This document shows positions 8,708-17,745 of a stretch of 64,000 nt of DNA, piece by piece. This DNA is from JAOUGY01 sp963825585. Lineage in GTDB: Bacteria > Actinomycetota > Acidimicrobiia > Spongiisociales > ZC4RG35. Position 1 is the first letter of the stretch. Every line of letters begins with the position of its first letter. The position numbers and the translations under genes were made by a program. The notes below the pieces were generated by a model that was not told the DNA's origin, did no database searches, and saw nothing but the letters and a program-made list of their open reading frames with translations. The DNA lies in assembly GCA_963825585.1 (NCBI GenBank), contig CAWGTX010000006.1, positions 186,001 to 250,000 on the forward strand, in the 5' to 3' direction.

Positions 8708-10874
8708 CATCGAACCGGCCGTACGGCTCGAGACCGAGGTCATCGAGACCTTCCTGGCGCGTCACCCCTCGGGTGACGCCGATCTGTTGCGACGGGCGTT
8801 TGCGATCGCCGACCGCGCCCATCACGGCCAGACCCGCAAGTCGGGCGAGCCCTACATCCACCATCCGGTGTCGGTGACGGCGATCCTGGCCGGGTACGGG
8901 ATGGATCAGGCAACCCTGGCAGCCGCCATCCTCCACGACACCGTCGAGGACACCGACGTCACCCTTCCCCAGATCGTCACCGAGTTCGGTGAGGAGATCG
9001 CCTACCTCATCGACGGAGTCACCAAGCTCGATCGCATCCAGTACGACAGCCGGGAGCAGGCCCAGGCGGCGACCATCCGCAAAATGGTGGTGGCGATGGC
9101 GCAGGACCTGCGGGTGCTGATCATCAAACTGGCGGACCGGCTTCACAACATCCGAACCGTCGACTCGCTACGCGAGGAAAAGCAGCGGCGGGTGGCAGCC
9201 GAAACCCTCGACGTCTACGCCCCGCTCGCTCATCGCCTGGGTGTGCAGGAGATCAAACACGAGCTCGAGGACAGCTGCTTTCGGATTCTCTACCCGGGGC
9301 CATACAACGAGATCGAGGCGAAACTCTCGATCAGGGCACCGGAGCGGGAGATATTCCTCGACAAGGTGGTCACCGAGATCCAGGCGATGCTGGGAGAGTC
9401 CGACATTGCCGCTGCCGTCTCCGGGCGTCCGAAGCACCACTATTCGATCTACCGCAAGATGGTGGAGACCGGCCGTCCGTTCGAGGACATCCACGACCTG
9501 GTGGGCATCCGCATCGTCACCCAGACCATCCCGGCGTGCTACGGGGCGTTGGGACTGGTCCACGCCCGCTGGGTGCCGATCTCTGGGCGGTTCAAGGATT
9601 ACATCGCCATGCCCAAGTTCAACCTGTATCAGAGCCTCCACACAACCGTGATCGGCCCCGACGGCAAGCCACTCGAAGTCCAGATCCGCACCGAGGAGAT
9701 GCACCGGTTGGCCGAAGCGGGTGTCGCCGCCCACTGGCGATACAAGGAAGGCCCCGAGGCCGCCGGCCTCGCCTGGCTGGGGGAGTTGCCATCGCTGCAG
9801 GACGAGGTGGCGGACCCCGAGGAGTTCCTCGACCAGCTCAAGCTCGATCTGTACCAGGACGAGGTCTTCGTGCTGACGCCCCGTGGCGACGTCAGGAGCC
9901 TGCCGCGGGGGTCGACGGCGGTGGACTTCGCCTTCGCCGTCCACACCGAAGTGGGTTACCGCTGTGTGGGTGCCAAGGTGAACGGGCGCCTCGTGCCGTT
10001 GTCCACCAAGCTGGAATCGGGCGACACCATCGAGGTCATCACCTCTCGATCCCAGGATGCCGGGCCGTCACGGGACTGGCTCAACTTCGTGATCACCTCG
10101 CGGGCCAAGTCCAAGATCAAGGGCTGGTTCCTCAAGGAACGTCGCGATCAGGCGACCGTGGAGGGGCGCGACGAGGTCATGACGCTGCTCCGCAAGGAAG
10201 GCCTGGGTCTCGGGGCCTCCGAGCGGGAGTCGATGCTCGCCGAGGTGGCCGCCGATTTCAACAAGGCCGACGTCGACGGGTTGATGGCGGCGGTCGCCGA
10301 AAACGACGTCTCCGCCCAGGCGGTCGTCAACCGGGTCGTTCGCATGGTCCGCCCGGCGGTGGACGACGACGATCTCCTGTCTCCGGTACGGCCGCGTCGG
10401 TACTCGTCGGGCGGCCCCGGGATCATCGTCGAAGGCCTCGACGACATGCTGGTGCGGATCGCTCGCTGCTGCGCCCCGGTGCCGGGCGATGACATCGTCG
10501 GGTTCGTGACCGTGGGGCGCGGTGTCTCCGTACACCGGGCCGACTGCACCAACATGGCTGCGCTCACCGCCGCCGGCGGCGAGCGCATGGTGGAGGTCAC
10601 CTGGGCGCCTGAGCGGGTCGGCTCGTTCACCATTTGGGTTCAGGTGGAAGCGCTCGACCGAACGAAACTGTTGCGGGACGTCACCAGTGCCGTCTCCGAC
10701 ATGGGTGGCAACATCACCGCATCGTCCTCGGTGACGGGCCGTGACCGGGTTGCCATCCTCCGCTACGAGGTCGAACTGTCAGACCCCGGGATGGTGTCCA
10801 AGCTCATCGCCGATCTGCGTGGCGTCGATGGGGTCTTCGCCGCCTTCCGCCTCGTGAGCGATCCCGGCGATTGA
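8685..10874 (+). CDS. relA: Bifunctional (p)ppGpp synthetase/hydrolase RelA/SpoT (Rsh)
   Basis: Makes and degrades the alarmone (p)ppGpp. The 729 residues carry the HD hydrolase domain (HHPVSVTAIL, then HDTVEDTDV around residues 86-94), the synthetase domain with EDIHDLVGIRI, the RFKDYIAMPKFNLYQSLHT block and EVQIRTEEMHRLAE, a TGS domain beginning EVFVLTPRGDVRSLPRG, and a C-terminal ACT domain (GSFTIWVQVEALDR). An intact HDxxED motif points to a working hydrolase. The ATG lies inside apt, out of frame. A minus-strand gene overlaps the last 96 bp. Confidence 0.95.
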   Translation: MPSSDTTDIEPAVRLETEVIETFLARHPSGDADLLRRAFAIADRAHHGQTRKSGEPYIHHPVSVTAILAGYGMDQATLAAAILHDTVEDTDVTLPQIVTEFGEEIAYLIDGVTKLDRIQYDSREQAQAATIRKMVVAMAQDLRVLIIKLADRLHNIRTVDSLREEKQRRVAAETLDVYAPLAHRLGVQEIKHELEDSCFRILYPGPYNEIEAKLSIRAPEREIFLDKVVTEIQAMLGESDIAAAVSGRPKHHYSIYRKMVETGRPFEDIHDLVGIRIVTQTIPACYGALGLVHARWVPISGRFKDYIAMPKFNLYQSLHTTVIGPDGKPLEVQIRTEEMHRLAEAGVAAHWRYKEGPEAAGLAWLGELPSLQDEVADPEEFLDQLKLDLYQDEVFVLTPRGDVRSLPRGSTAVDFAFAVHTEVGYRCVGAKVNGRLVPLSTKLESGDTIEVITSRSQDAGPSRDWLNFVITSRAKSKIKGWFLKERRDQATVEGRDEVMTLLRKEGLGLGASERESMLAEVAADFNKADVDGLMAAVAENDVSAQAVVNRVVRMVRPAVDDDDLLSPVRPRRYSSGGPGIIVEGLDDMLVRIARCCAPVPGDDIVGFVTVGRGVSVHRADCTNMAALTAAGGERMVEVTWAPERVGSFTIWVQVEALDRTKLLRDVTSAVSDMGGNITASSSVTGRDRVAILRYEVELSDPGMVSKLIADLRGVDGVFAAFRLVSDPGD

Positions 10875-11243
10875 GTCGGCGGCGTCACTGATCGTGAGCC
10901 GCGCCTGGCTGCGGGCCGACGCCATGATCAGCCTCGCCTTGAACCGGGCCTCGGCGATCGTCGTACGCGCCTGAACCTCCGACTCGGCCAACAACGACAC
11001 CGACTCCTCGAGCGACTCGAGGGCGGCCGCGTCCGCTTCGGCACGCACCGCCTGCGCCGCCGCCAGCTCGGAGCGGGCTTCTTCGGCGAGCAGCGTGACC
11101 TGGATACGGATCGCGTCCGCCTGACGTGCTGCGTCGGCGATCAGCTCGGCGGCGTGGTGGCGAGCGTCGTCGAGGGCGCGTGCGGCCTCCACTTTCAGAG
11201 TGATGACCGATCCCCGGTCGGTGATCTGGACAGCCGGATCCAT
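10779..11243 (-). CDS. Hypothetical alanine-rich, probably coiled-coil protein
   Basis: I do not recognise the family. The 154-residue reading frame starts MDPAVQITDRGSV and then runs as a long charged helix rich in A, E, R and L (for example DARHHAAELIADAARQADAI), which looks like a coiled coil of about 100 residues. No signal peptide or membrane segment is present. Codon third positions are strongly G/C, as in its neighbours, supporting a real gene. It overlaps the 3' end of relA tail to tail by 96 bp and is divergent from the MBL-fold gene. DivIVA- or membrane-scaffold-like roles would fit a helix of this kind but are not shown. Confidence 0.6.
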   Translation of the reverse strand: MDPAVQITDRGSVITLKVEAARALDDARHHAAELIADAARQADAIRIQVTLLAEEARSELAAAQAVRAEADAAALESLEESVSLLAESEVQARTTIAEARFKARLIMASARSQARLTISDAADSIAGIAHEAEGGEDPIDATQIGDELGHHPGV

Positions 11244-11300
11244 CGGATGTGTATCGGCAGAGATGTCGTCGGCCTGAGCGCGATCCGTTACCGTCACCAC

Positions 11301-11933
11301 GTGCTGCTCGACTCCGACGTTCTGTGGCTGGCCCAGACCAACACCTGGGTGGTCGCCCCTGCCCCCGGCGGCCCGGCCGTCGTCATCGACGCCCCACCCG
11401 ACCCCACGGGGATCGCTCGTCTCCTCGCCTCCCACGACCTCACCCCGGTGGCGCTGCTGCTCACCCACGGTCACATCGACCACATGGGCGGAGCCGAGAG
11501 CGTGCGCACGCTCGGCGCCCTCACCTACGTCCACCCCGACGACGACTACCTGACCATGGACCCGGTGGGTCAGATGCGGGCCCTCTTCGGCATCGTGCCC
11601 CCCGGTGACTACCCGGCCCCCGCCCAGCGCGTCGACCTCATCGACGGCATGCGAGTCAGCGCCGCCGGCCTCGATTTCGAGGTACGACACACCCCGGGTC
11701 ACACCCCCGGCCACTGCTGCTTCCACCTTGAATCCGAGGGCTGGCTGTTCTCCGGAGACCAGCTCTTCGCCGGTTCAGTGGGCCGCACCGACCTTCCCGG
11801 CGGCTCCTGGGAGCAACTGCTCGAGTCGATGAGCACCCGCGTCCTCGACCTGCCCGACGACACCCGCGTCCTCCCCGGACACGGGCCGGAGACGACCATC
11901 GGGCGCGAACGGCGGACGAACCCGTTCTTGTGA
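11301..11933 (+). CDS. MBL-fold metallo-hydrolase (glyoxalase II-like)
   Basis: Zinc-dependent hydrolase of the metallo-beta-lactamase superfamily. The metal ligands are in order: HGHIDHMGG, HTPGHTPGHCCFH, SGDQLF and LPGHGPETTIGRERRTNPFL. The ending NPFL and the short length (210 residues) match small glyoxalase II-like proteins often found between relA and hisS in actinobacteria. The exact substrate is unknown; S-lactoylglutathione is unlikely in an organism that probably lacks glutathione. I chose the GTG at 11301, where homologous sequence (VLLDSDVLWLAQTNTWVV) begins; an ATG at 11247 would add 18 residues and almost touch the divergent gene. Confidence 0.85.
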   Translation: MLLDSDVLWLAQTNTWVVAPAPGGPAVVIDAPPDPTGIARLLASHDLTPVALLLTHGHIDHMGGAESVRTLGALTYVHPDDDYLTMDPVGQMRALFGIVPPGDYPAPAQRVDLIDGMRVSAAGLDFEVRHTPGHTPGHCCFHLESEGWLFSGDQLFAGSVGRTDLPGGSWEQLLESMSTRVLDLPDDTRVLPGHGPETTIGRERRTNPFL

Positions 11934-11962
11934 TCCCCCACGAGGCGTGGTGGTGGCGCTCC

Positions 11963-12160
11963 GGTACAACGTAGAACGTACAACGTAGAACGTTCGATCC
12001 GGCGTGGAGGGGGGAACCTCCGCCGCGAACGGCCAGCACACCAACGTTCCCGCATCCGCCAATCCTGAACGTGTGAAGCGGGCACCTGCGCCGGCGGTGG
12101 GTCGGAAAGGCCGGTGCTTGGTACGTTCTACGTTGAACGTTGTACGTTCTACCTGCCGGG
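11963..12160. repeat. Inverted pair of heptameric repeats upstream of hisS
   Basis: The 297-bp gap between the hydrolase and hisS holds two blocks of 7-bp repeats. The left block (11963-11994) is made of GTACAAC and GTAGAAC units. The right block (12121-12160) has TACGTTC and TACGTTG units, the reverse complement, followed by CCTGCCGGG. They could pair into a long stem around about 126 bp of unique sequence. No tRNA, promoter or terminator was recognised in between. Confidence 0.75.
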
Positions 12161-12230
12161 CAAAAGCGTCCTGTGGCTGACAGCGCGCCTAGTACCGTGG
12201 TCGGCCCCGTTCCCAGGACCTCTTTCCGTC

Positions 12231-13577
12231 ATGATCAAGCCACGAACCATGCCCGGTGTGTTGGAGCTGCTGCCGGCCGAGCAGATCACGTTCCAGCGGA
12301 TGCTCGACACGATTCGGAGCCAGTTCGAGCTGTTCGGGTTCCTGCCGATCGAGACGCCGGTCATGGAGTTGTCCGAGGTGCTGCTCACCAAGAGCGGGGG
12401 AGAGACCGAACGTGAGGTCTACTTCGCCCAGACCACCGGCAGCCGTGAACAGGACAAGCTGCCGGAGTTGGCGTTGCGCTTCGATCTCACGGTGCCGTTC
12501 GCCCGCTACGTGGCGGAACACGAGAACGAGCTGAGTTTCCCGTTCCGTCGGTATCAGATCCAGCGCGTGTACCGGGGTGAGCGGCCGCAGCGGGGCCGCT
12601 TCCGGGAGTTCTACCAGTGCGACATCGACGTCATCTCCCGTGAGGCCCTGAGCCTGCGGTATGACGCCGAGATCCCGGCGGTGATGGAGCGGGTGTTCGA
12701 CCGACTCGGTATCGGCGAGTTCACCATCCGACTCAACAACCGCAAGCTCATGCGGGGCCTGCTCGACGATCTGGGTGTCACCGACGACGAGGCCAAGACC
12801 CTGGTGCTGCGCGAGGTCGACAAACTCGACAAGCGTGGCGCTGATGCGGTGTCGGCGTCTCTGGCCGCCCTGGGATTGTCGGAGCAGGCGGTGGCCCGTC
12901 TGGTCGAATTGGTTCAGGTCCGTTCCACCGACCATGCCTCGGCGATCGCTGCCCTCGACGGGCTGGCGGGAGGCGGGGAGACGCTCACCGAGGGCGTGGC
13001 CGAACTACGCCAGGTCCTCGGGACCATGCGGTCGCTGGGTGTGCCCGAGCACCGCTACGCACTCGACCTGTCGATCGCCCGCGGGCTCGACTACTACACC
13101 GGCACCGTGTACGAGACCATCCTCGACGAACATCCGGGGGTCGGTTCGATCTGTTCGGGTGGCCGCTACGACGACCTCGCCGGTCACTACACCTCGAGTC
13201 GTCTGCCCGGTGTCGGGATGTCGATCGGTCTCACCCGGCTGTTCTGGCAGCTGCGCGAGATCGGACTGGTGGAGGCTTCGACCAGCACGGTGACGGCGCT
13301 CGTCACGTTGATGGACGCCGAAGCCATCGATTACACCCTGGACATCGCCACCCGCCTGCGTGCCGCCGGCATCAACACCGAGGCGGTGGTGGAGGCGTCG
13401 AAACTGGGCAAACAACTCAAAGCCGCCGACCGGGCGGGGATACGCTTCACCATCATCGCCGGGAGCGATGAGCGGGAGCGTGGCACCGCCACGGTCAAGG
13501 ACCTCATCACACAGACACAGGCGGAGGTGGCGATCGGCTCTATCGTCGATCACCTCCGGACGATTCAGGAGAGCTGA
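12231..13577 (+). CDS. hisS: Histidyl-tRNA synthetase
   Basis: Class II synthetase, 448 residues. Motif 2 is visible as RYQIQRVYRGERPQRGRFREFYQCD, the histidine-specific HisA block as ARGLDYYTGTVYE, and the C-terminal anticodon-binding domain follows (VVEASKLGKQLKAADRAG). I start at the ATG at 12231 (MIKPRTMPGVLELLP); the open frame continues upstream through the heptad repeats but that part reads as low-complexity sequence. The stop overlaps the aspS start (TGATGG), and hisS-aspS is a common actinobacterial pair. Confidence 0.95.
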   Translation: MIKPRTMPGVLELLPAEQITFQRMLDTIRSQFELFGFLPIETPVMELSEVLLTKSGGETEREVYFAQTTGSREQDKLPELALRFDLTVPFARYVAEHENELSFPFRRYQIQRVYRGERPQRGRFREFYQCDIDVISREALSLRYDAEIPAVMERVFDRLGIGEFTIRLNNRKLMRGLLDDLGVTDDEAKTLVLREVDKLDKRGADAVSASLAALGLSEQAVARLVELVQVRSTDHASAIAALDGLAGGGETLTEGVAELRQVLGTMRSLGVPEHRYALDLSIARGLDYYTGTVYETILDEHPGVGSICSGGRYDDLAGHYTSSRLPGVGMSIGLTRLFWQLREIGLVEASTSTVTALVTLMDAEAIDYTLDIATRLRAAGINTEAVVEASKLGKQLKAADRAGIRFTIIAGSDERERGTATVKDLITQTQAEVAIGSIVDHLRTIQES

Positions 13578-15333
13578 TGGCCACCACGTACAGGACCGCC
13601 CACGCCGCCGAGGTCACCGGAGCCCGGATCGGGGACACCGTGACGGTGGCCGGATGGGTGAATGCACGTCGCGATCACGGCGGGGTGGTGTTCATCGACC
13701 TGCGGGACGCCTCCGGGGTGTTGCAGGTAGTGCTGGATCCTGCCGTGCTCCCCGACGTGCACGACCTCCGGATGGAGTACTGCATCAAGGTGGAAGGGGT
13801 GGTCCGGCCCCGTCCGGAAGGGACCGTCAACCCGAACATGGCCACCGGCGAGGTCGAGGTGGGGGCGGGCTCGCTCACCGTGCTCAGCAGCTCCGAGACC
13901 CTGCCATTCATGATCGAGGACCGGGTCGACGTCGACGAACGCATCCGCATGAAGTACCGCTACCTCGACCTGCGCCGCCCCAAGATGGCCGACAACATGC
14001 GGGCTCGGTCCCGCGCCATCTCGGTGATGCGTCGGGTGATGGACGACCTGGGATTCATGGAGGTCGAGACCCCCACCCTCATCGCCTCCACCCCGGAGGG
14101 GGCCCGCGACGTGTTGGTCCCCAGCCGTCACCAGAAGGGTGCGTTCTACGCCCTGCCCCAGTCGCCGCAGCTGTTCAAGCAGCTGCTGATGGTGGCCGGC
14201 GTCGAGCGGTACTACCAGGTGGCGAAGTGCTACCGCGACGAGGACTTCCGTTCCGACCGTCAGATCGAGTTCGCCCAGCTCGACTTCGAGGGGGCGTTCT
14301 GGGACCGCGACGACGTGCTCGACACTCTCGAGACGATCGTGGTGGCAGTCACATCGGCGGTACGCGGCGTCGACCTTCCGACCCCGTTCCCGCGGATGAC
14401 CTGGCAGGAGGCGATGGACCGCTACGGCAGCGACAAGCCCGACATCCGCTTCGGGATGGAGATCGTCGACCTCTCCGGTGTCTTCGCCGGGACCGGGTTC
14501 AACGCCTTCGCCGGGGCCCTCTCGGCGGGTGGGACCGTCCGTGGCATCAACGCCGGAGCCATCGAATCGACCCGCAGCCGTATGGACGCCCTCACCGACC
14601 GGGCCAAGGAGCTGGGGGCGAAGGGCCTGGTGTGGATGGTGGCCGAGGAGGACGGCAGTCTCCGCTCGCCGGTCGCCAAGTTCCTCTCTCCCGACGAGCT
14701 GGCCGGTGTGAGATCGGCGCTGGGTGTCTCGACCGGGGACGTCTGTTGATCGCCGCCGACGAGAACTGGCGCAACGTCGCCGGTGTGCTGGGTGGCTTGC
14801 GTCTCGACATCGGCAAGCCCGACACCCATGATGAGCTGGCGCCCCTGTTCGTGGTCGACTTCCCGACCTTCGAACCCACCGACGACGGTGGGTGGGCACC
14901 CTCGCATCACCCGTTCACCGCTCCGCTCGACGTCGATCAGATGGCCAACGATCCGGCCAATTCGATCTCGCGGGCCTACGACCTGGTGCTGAACGGTTCG
15001 GAGCTGGGGTCGGGCAGTGTCCGGATCTTCGACCCCGAGATCCAGGCCCGGGTCTTCGACGTGCTCGGCATCTCCCGCGAGCAGGCCGAGGTTCGCTTCG
15101 GCTGGTTCCTGGAGGGTCTCCGCTACGGGACGCCGCCGCATGCGGGGTTCGCCATCGGGATCGACCGGTTCGTGGCCATCCTCCAGGACGAGCCCAACAT
15201 CCGCCAGATCATCCCGTTCCCCAAGACCCAGACGGGTGGCGATCCACTCACAGGCTCACCGACCATGGTCGACGAAGCCCAGCTGGCCGAGCTCGGCATC
15301 AGGCTGCGACCGGAAGCGAAACCACAGGGCTGA
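13577..15333 (+). CDS. aspS: Aspartyl-tRNA synthetase, interrupted by a one-base frameshift
   Basis: Class II synthetase with the bacterial insert domain. The first frame (13577-14749) covers the OB-fold anticodon domain, motif 1, and the motif 2 region YYQVAKCYRDEDFRSDRQIEF, and stops at TGA 14747. The second frame continues LIAADENWRNVAGVLGGLRLDIG through motif 3 (GFAIGIDRFVAIL) to 15333. One extra base near 14743 (GTC-CTG instead of GTCTG) restores GDVLLIAADENW and a 585-residue protein, the normal length. As a sole essential gene this is most likely a sequence error or a -1 recoding site rather than a dead gene. The end overlaps a convergent gene by 35 bp. Confidence 0.85.
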
Positions 15334-16219
15334 CACGTTGGTGTCGGGCCTGCCACAACGCCCGACCCCACAGAGCGAACCCGGCGGTGTTGGTGATGAC
15401 GTAGATCACCGGCGCGGCGACCGGGGCGACCTCGGGTCCGACCAGGAGCCAGCTCGACCAGGCGCCGACCGGCATCAAGCCCAGCCACCCGAGTCTCGGG
15501 TGGCCGGTGTGGGCGACCGGGTCGAGGTGGGCCGAAGCCGCCGCGGAGTGCTGCTTCATCGCCCACAGCGCCGAGCCGAGCAGTACGGGAAGCACCATCA
15601 GTGCCAGGGGCAGAGCGATGGCCCGGACGAAGAAGGCAAAGGTGAGAACGGCGATCGCCGACCATCCGAGCCAGGTCGGGACCAGGTGATCGGACCGCCA
15701 CCGGAGCCATCCGGCCAGACCGAGACCCACGCCGACGGTGGACAGGCCCACATAGGCGGCGAAGGTGAACGGTGCATCGGGTATTCCCGTGTCGGCTTGC
15801 ATGGCGGCGGCCCAGCAACCCCACGTCACTCCCACCGCCGACAGGGCGGTGACGCGTCGTCGCAGCGACATCGCCAGGATCCGGGGCAGCACCACCCAAG
15901 CCCCCAGCACGGAGAGCAGGGCGTGCCAGGCGAGCCCTGTCCACCCGATCGACAACGGAAGAGCCTCGTACGTTGTGGTCACGATGGTGCCTTCCACCAG
16001 CCATCCCAGCAGCGCACCGGCCAGGAACACGCCGCTGCGGCCGGCAGGTCGCAGCCGTTCCAGACAGAACAACACAGCCACCACCACGATGGTGTACGCC
16101 ACAACGGTGATGGCGACTTCGGGCCCGGGATAGGCGGTGCTCCATTTGCCCCAGAACATCGATTCCGACACCGAGAACGTGAGCAGTCCGAGCGATGCGA
16201 TTGCGAGGAAACGTCTCAT
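15299..16219 (-). CDS. Hypothetical integral membrane protein
   Basis: Family not recognised. The 306-residue protein is almost all hydrophobic, with about nine predicted membrane helices such as VAITVVAYTIVVVAVLF and FVRAIALPLALMVLPVLLG, and short polar loops (LERLRPAGRSG, LRWRSDHLVP). A histidine-bearing loop MKQHSAAASAHLDPVAHTGH lies near residue 235. I start at the ATG at 16219 (MRRFLAIASLG); upstream in-frame ATGs at 16228 and 16252 are possible. It converges on aspS with a 35-bp overlap and is divergent from rarA. It could be a small-molecule transporter or a heme/quinone membrane protein; nothing decides this. Confidence 0.7.
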   Translation of the reverse strand: MRRFLAIASLGLLTFSVSESMFWGKWSTAYPGPEVAITVVAYTIVVVAVLFCLERLRPAGRSGVFLAGALLGWLVEGTIVTTTYEALPLSIGWTGLAWHALLSVLGAWVVLPRILAMSLRRRVTALSAVGVTWGCWAAAMQADTGIPDAPFTFAAYVGLSTVGVGLGLAGWLRWRSDHLVPTWLGWSAIAVLTFAFFVRAIALPLALMVLPVLLGSALWAMKQHSAAASAHLDPVAHTGHPRLGWLGLMPVGAWSSWLLVGPEVAPVAAPVIYVITNTAGFALWGRALWQARHQRVSPVVSLPVAA

Positions 16220-16289
16220 GCGGGACAGCATCGAACATGACCATGAGAACACGATGAGTGGTCGATGGGCTGTCGGTGAGACAACCGGC

Positions 16290-16295
16290 TACCTT
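16290..16295 (+). promoter_or_regulatory. Candidate -10 box TACCTT before rarA
   Basis: TACCTT fits TANNNT and lies 8 nt before the rarA ATG, implying a leaderless or nearly leaderless mRNA. It sits in the short divergent gap with the membrane-protein gene. No convincing -35. Confidence 0.35.
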
Positions 16296-16303
16296 CACCC
16301 TCG

Positions 16304-17635
16304 ATGGATCTGTTCAGCGCCCGTACCGACGAAGCCGCATCGAGGATGGCGCCTCTGGCGGCCCGGATGCGGCCGCGCACACTCGACGAGGTGGTGGGCC
16401 AACCGGCGCTTTTGAAACCGGGGGCGGCGTTCCGGCGGGTGGTCGAATCGGGGCGCCCCGTGTCGATGCTGCTGTGGGGCCCGCCCGGTACCGGCAAGAC
16501 CACCCTGGCACGGCTCATCGCCGGATACGCCGACGCCGCCTTCGAGACGTTGTCGGCCACGTCGGCGGGGGTGAAGGACGTCCGTGAGGTGCTGGCGGCG
16601 GCACGGGAACGGATCGGCACCGACGAACGCCGCACCGTGCTGTTCATCGACGAGATCCACCGCTTCTCGAAGAGCCAGCAGGACGCACTGCTTCCCGGGG
16701 TCGAGGACGGCACCATCGTGCTGGTGGGTGCCACCACCGAGAACCCGTTCTTCGAGGTGAACAGCCCGCTGCTCAGCCGGATGACGCTGTTTCGTACCGA
16801 GTCGCTCACCCCCGACGACCTGTCGGTGATGGTCGAGCGGGCCGTCACCGACACCGAGCGGGGACTGGGCGGTGACCACCTGAGCATGGCACCGGAGGCG
16901 GTCCAGACGCTGGTGACCCGGGCCGGGGGTGACGCCCGCCACACCCTCACCGTGCTCGAGGTCGCATCGACCCTGGCGCTCGGGCGGGGGAGCAGCGCCA
17001 TCGAGGATGTCGACGTCGAAGAAGCCCTCCAGCGTCGCATCGTCCGCTACGACAAGGCCGGCGACCAGCACTACGACGTGGTGTCCGCCTTCATCAAGAG
17101 CGTGCGTGGCTCCGACGTCGACGCAGCCCTGTACTGGTTGCATCTGATGCTGGAAGGGGGAGAAGACCCGGAGTTCATCGTCCGCCGCCTCGTGATCCTC
17201 GCCTCCGAGGACATCGGGCTGGCCGACCCCAACGCCATCCTCCAGGCGATGGCAGCCTCCCAGGCGCTCGCCTACGTCGGGCTCCCCGAGGCCGCCTTCC
17301 ATCTCACCCAGGCCACCATCTATCTGGCGGTGGCGCCCAAGTCGAACGCCGTCACCGCCGCCATCGGCGCCGCCAAACGGCTGGTGTCGGAAGGTCCCAC
17401 CCCGGTGGTGCCCGCCCACCTCCGTGACTCGCACTACGCCGGTGCCAAGAAGCTCGGCCACGGCGAGCAGTATCGCTACGCCCACGACGCCCCCCACCAC
17501 GTGGTTCGGCAGCGATACCTGCCCGACGACGTGGAAGCCGAACCGCTCTACCGCCCCACCGAACAGGGCCGCGAAGCGGGACTCAAAGAGCGGCTGGCAT
17601 GGATCGACGAGATCCTGGGGCGCGAGGGACGGTGA
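16304..17635 (+). CDS. rarA: Replication-associated recombination protein A (RarA/MgsA)
   Basis: AAA+ ATPase related to clamp loaders that acts at stalled forks, homologous to WRNIP1. The 443 residues include the family start PLAARMRPRTLDEVVGQ, Walker A GPPGTGKTT (near residue 60), Walker B VLFIDEIHRFSKSQQD, sensor 1 LVGATTENPFFEVN, and the C-terminal tetramer domain with LEGGEDPEFIVRRL and the closing YLPDDVE block. Length and motifs are normal. It is followed by a purine-rich repeat rather than a co-transcribed gene. Confidence 0.93.
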   Translation: MDLFSARTDEAASRMAPLAARMRPRTLDEVVGQPALLKPGAAFRRVVESGRPVSMLLWGPPGTGKTTLARLIAGYADAAFETLSATSAGVKDVREVLAAARERIGTDERRTVLFIDEIHRFSKSQQDALLPGVEDGTIVLVGATTENPFFEVNSPLLSRMTLFRTESLTPDDLSVMVERAVTDTERGLGGDHLSMAPEAVQTLVTRAGGDARHTLTVLEVASTLALGRGSSAIEDVDVEEALQRRIVRYDKAGDQHYDVVSAFIKSVRGSDVDAALYWLHLMLEGGEDPEFIVRRLVILASEDIGLADPNAILQAMAASQALAYVGLPEAAFHLTQATIYLAVAPKSNAVTAAIGAAKRLVSEGPTPVVPAHLRDSHYAGAKKLGHGEQYRYAHDAPHHVVRQRYLPDDVEAEPLYRPTEQGREAGLKERLAWIDEILGREGR

Positions 17636-17637
17636 CC

Positions 17638-17690
17638 CGGGGAAGGCGGAGGAGGGCAGAGGAAGGCGGAGGAAGGCAGAGGCCGGGAAG
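17638..17690. repeat. Purine-rich short repeat after rarA
   Basis: The gap after rarA has repeated GGAAGGCGGAGG / GGCAGAGGAAGG units of about 10 bp, almost all purine on the plus strand. This period differs from the 7-bp repeats elsewhere. No hairpin plus T-run is seen, so it is not an obvious terminator. Confidence 0.6.
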
Positions 17691-17745
17691 CTGGGCCTTT
17701 GGGGGATCGGTGAAGGGTTGACTGCTTCCTGCAAGAATCGGCTGT

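Noticed and set aside
12160..12231. T-box or tRNA gene before hisS
   Set aside because: No cloverleaf, no TGGNACCGCG-like T-box sequence and no T-run; only heptads and unique sequence.
13360..15333. Large open frame taken as a separate gene fused to aspS
   Set aside because: Its first 460 codons are a shadow of hisS and aspS; only the last part is the continuation of aspS after the frameshift.
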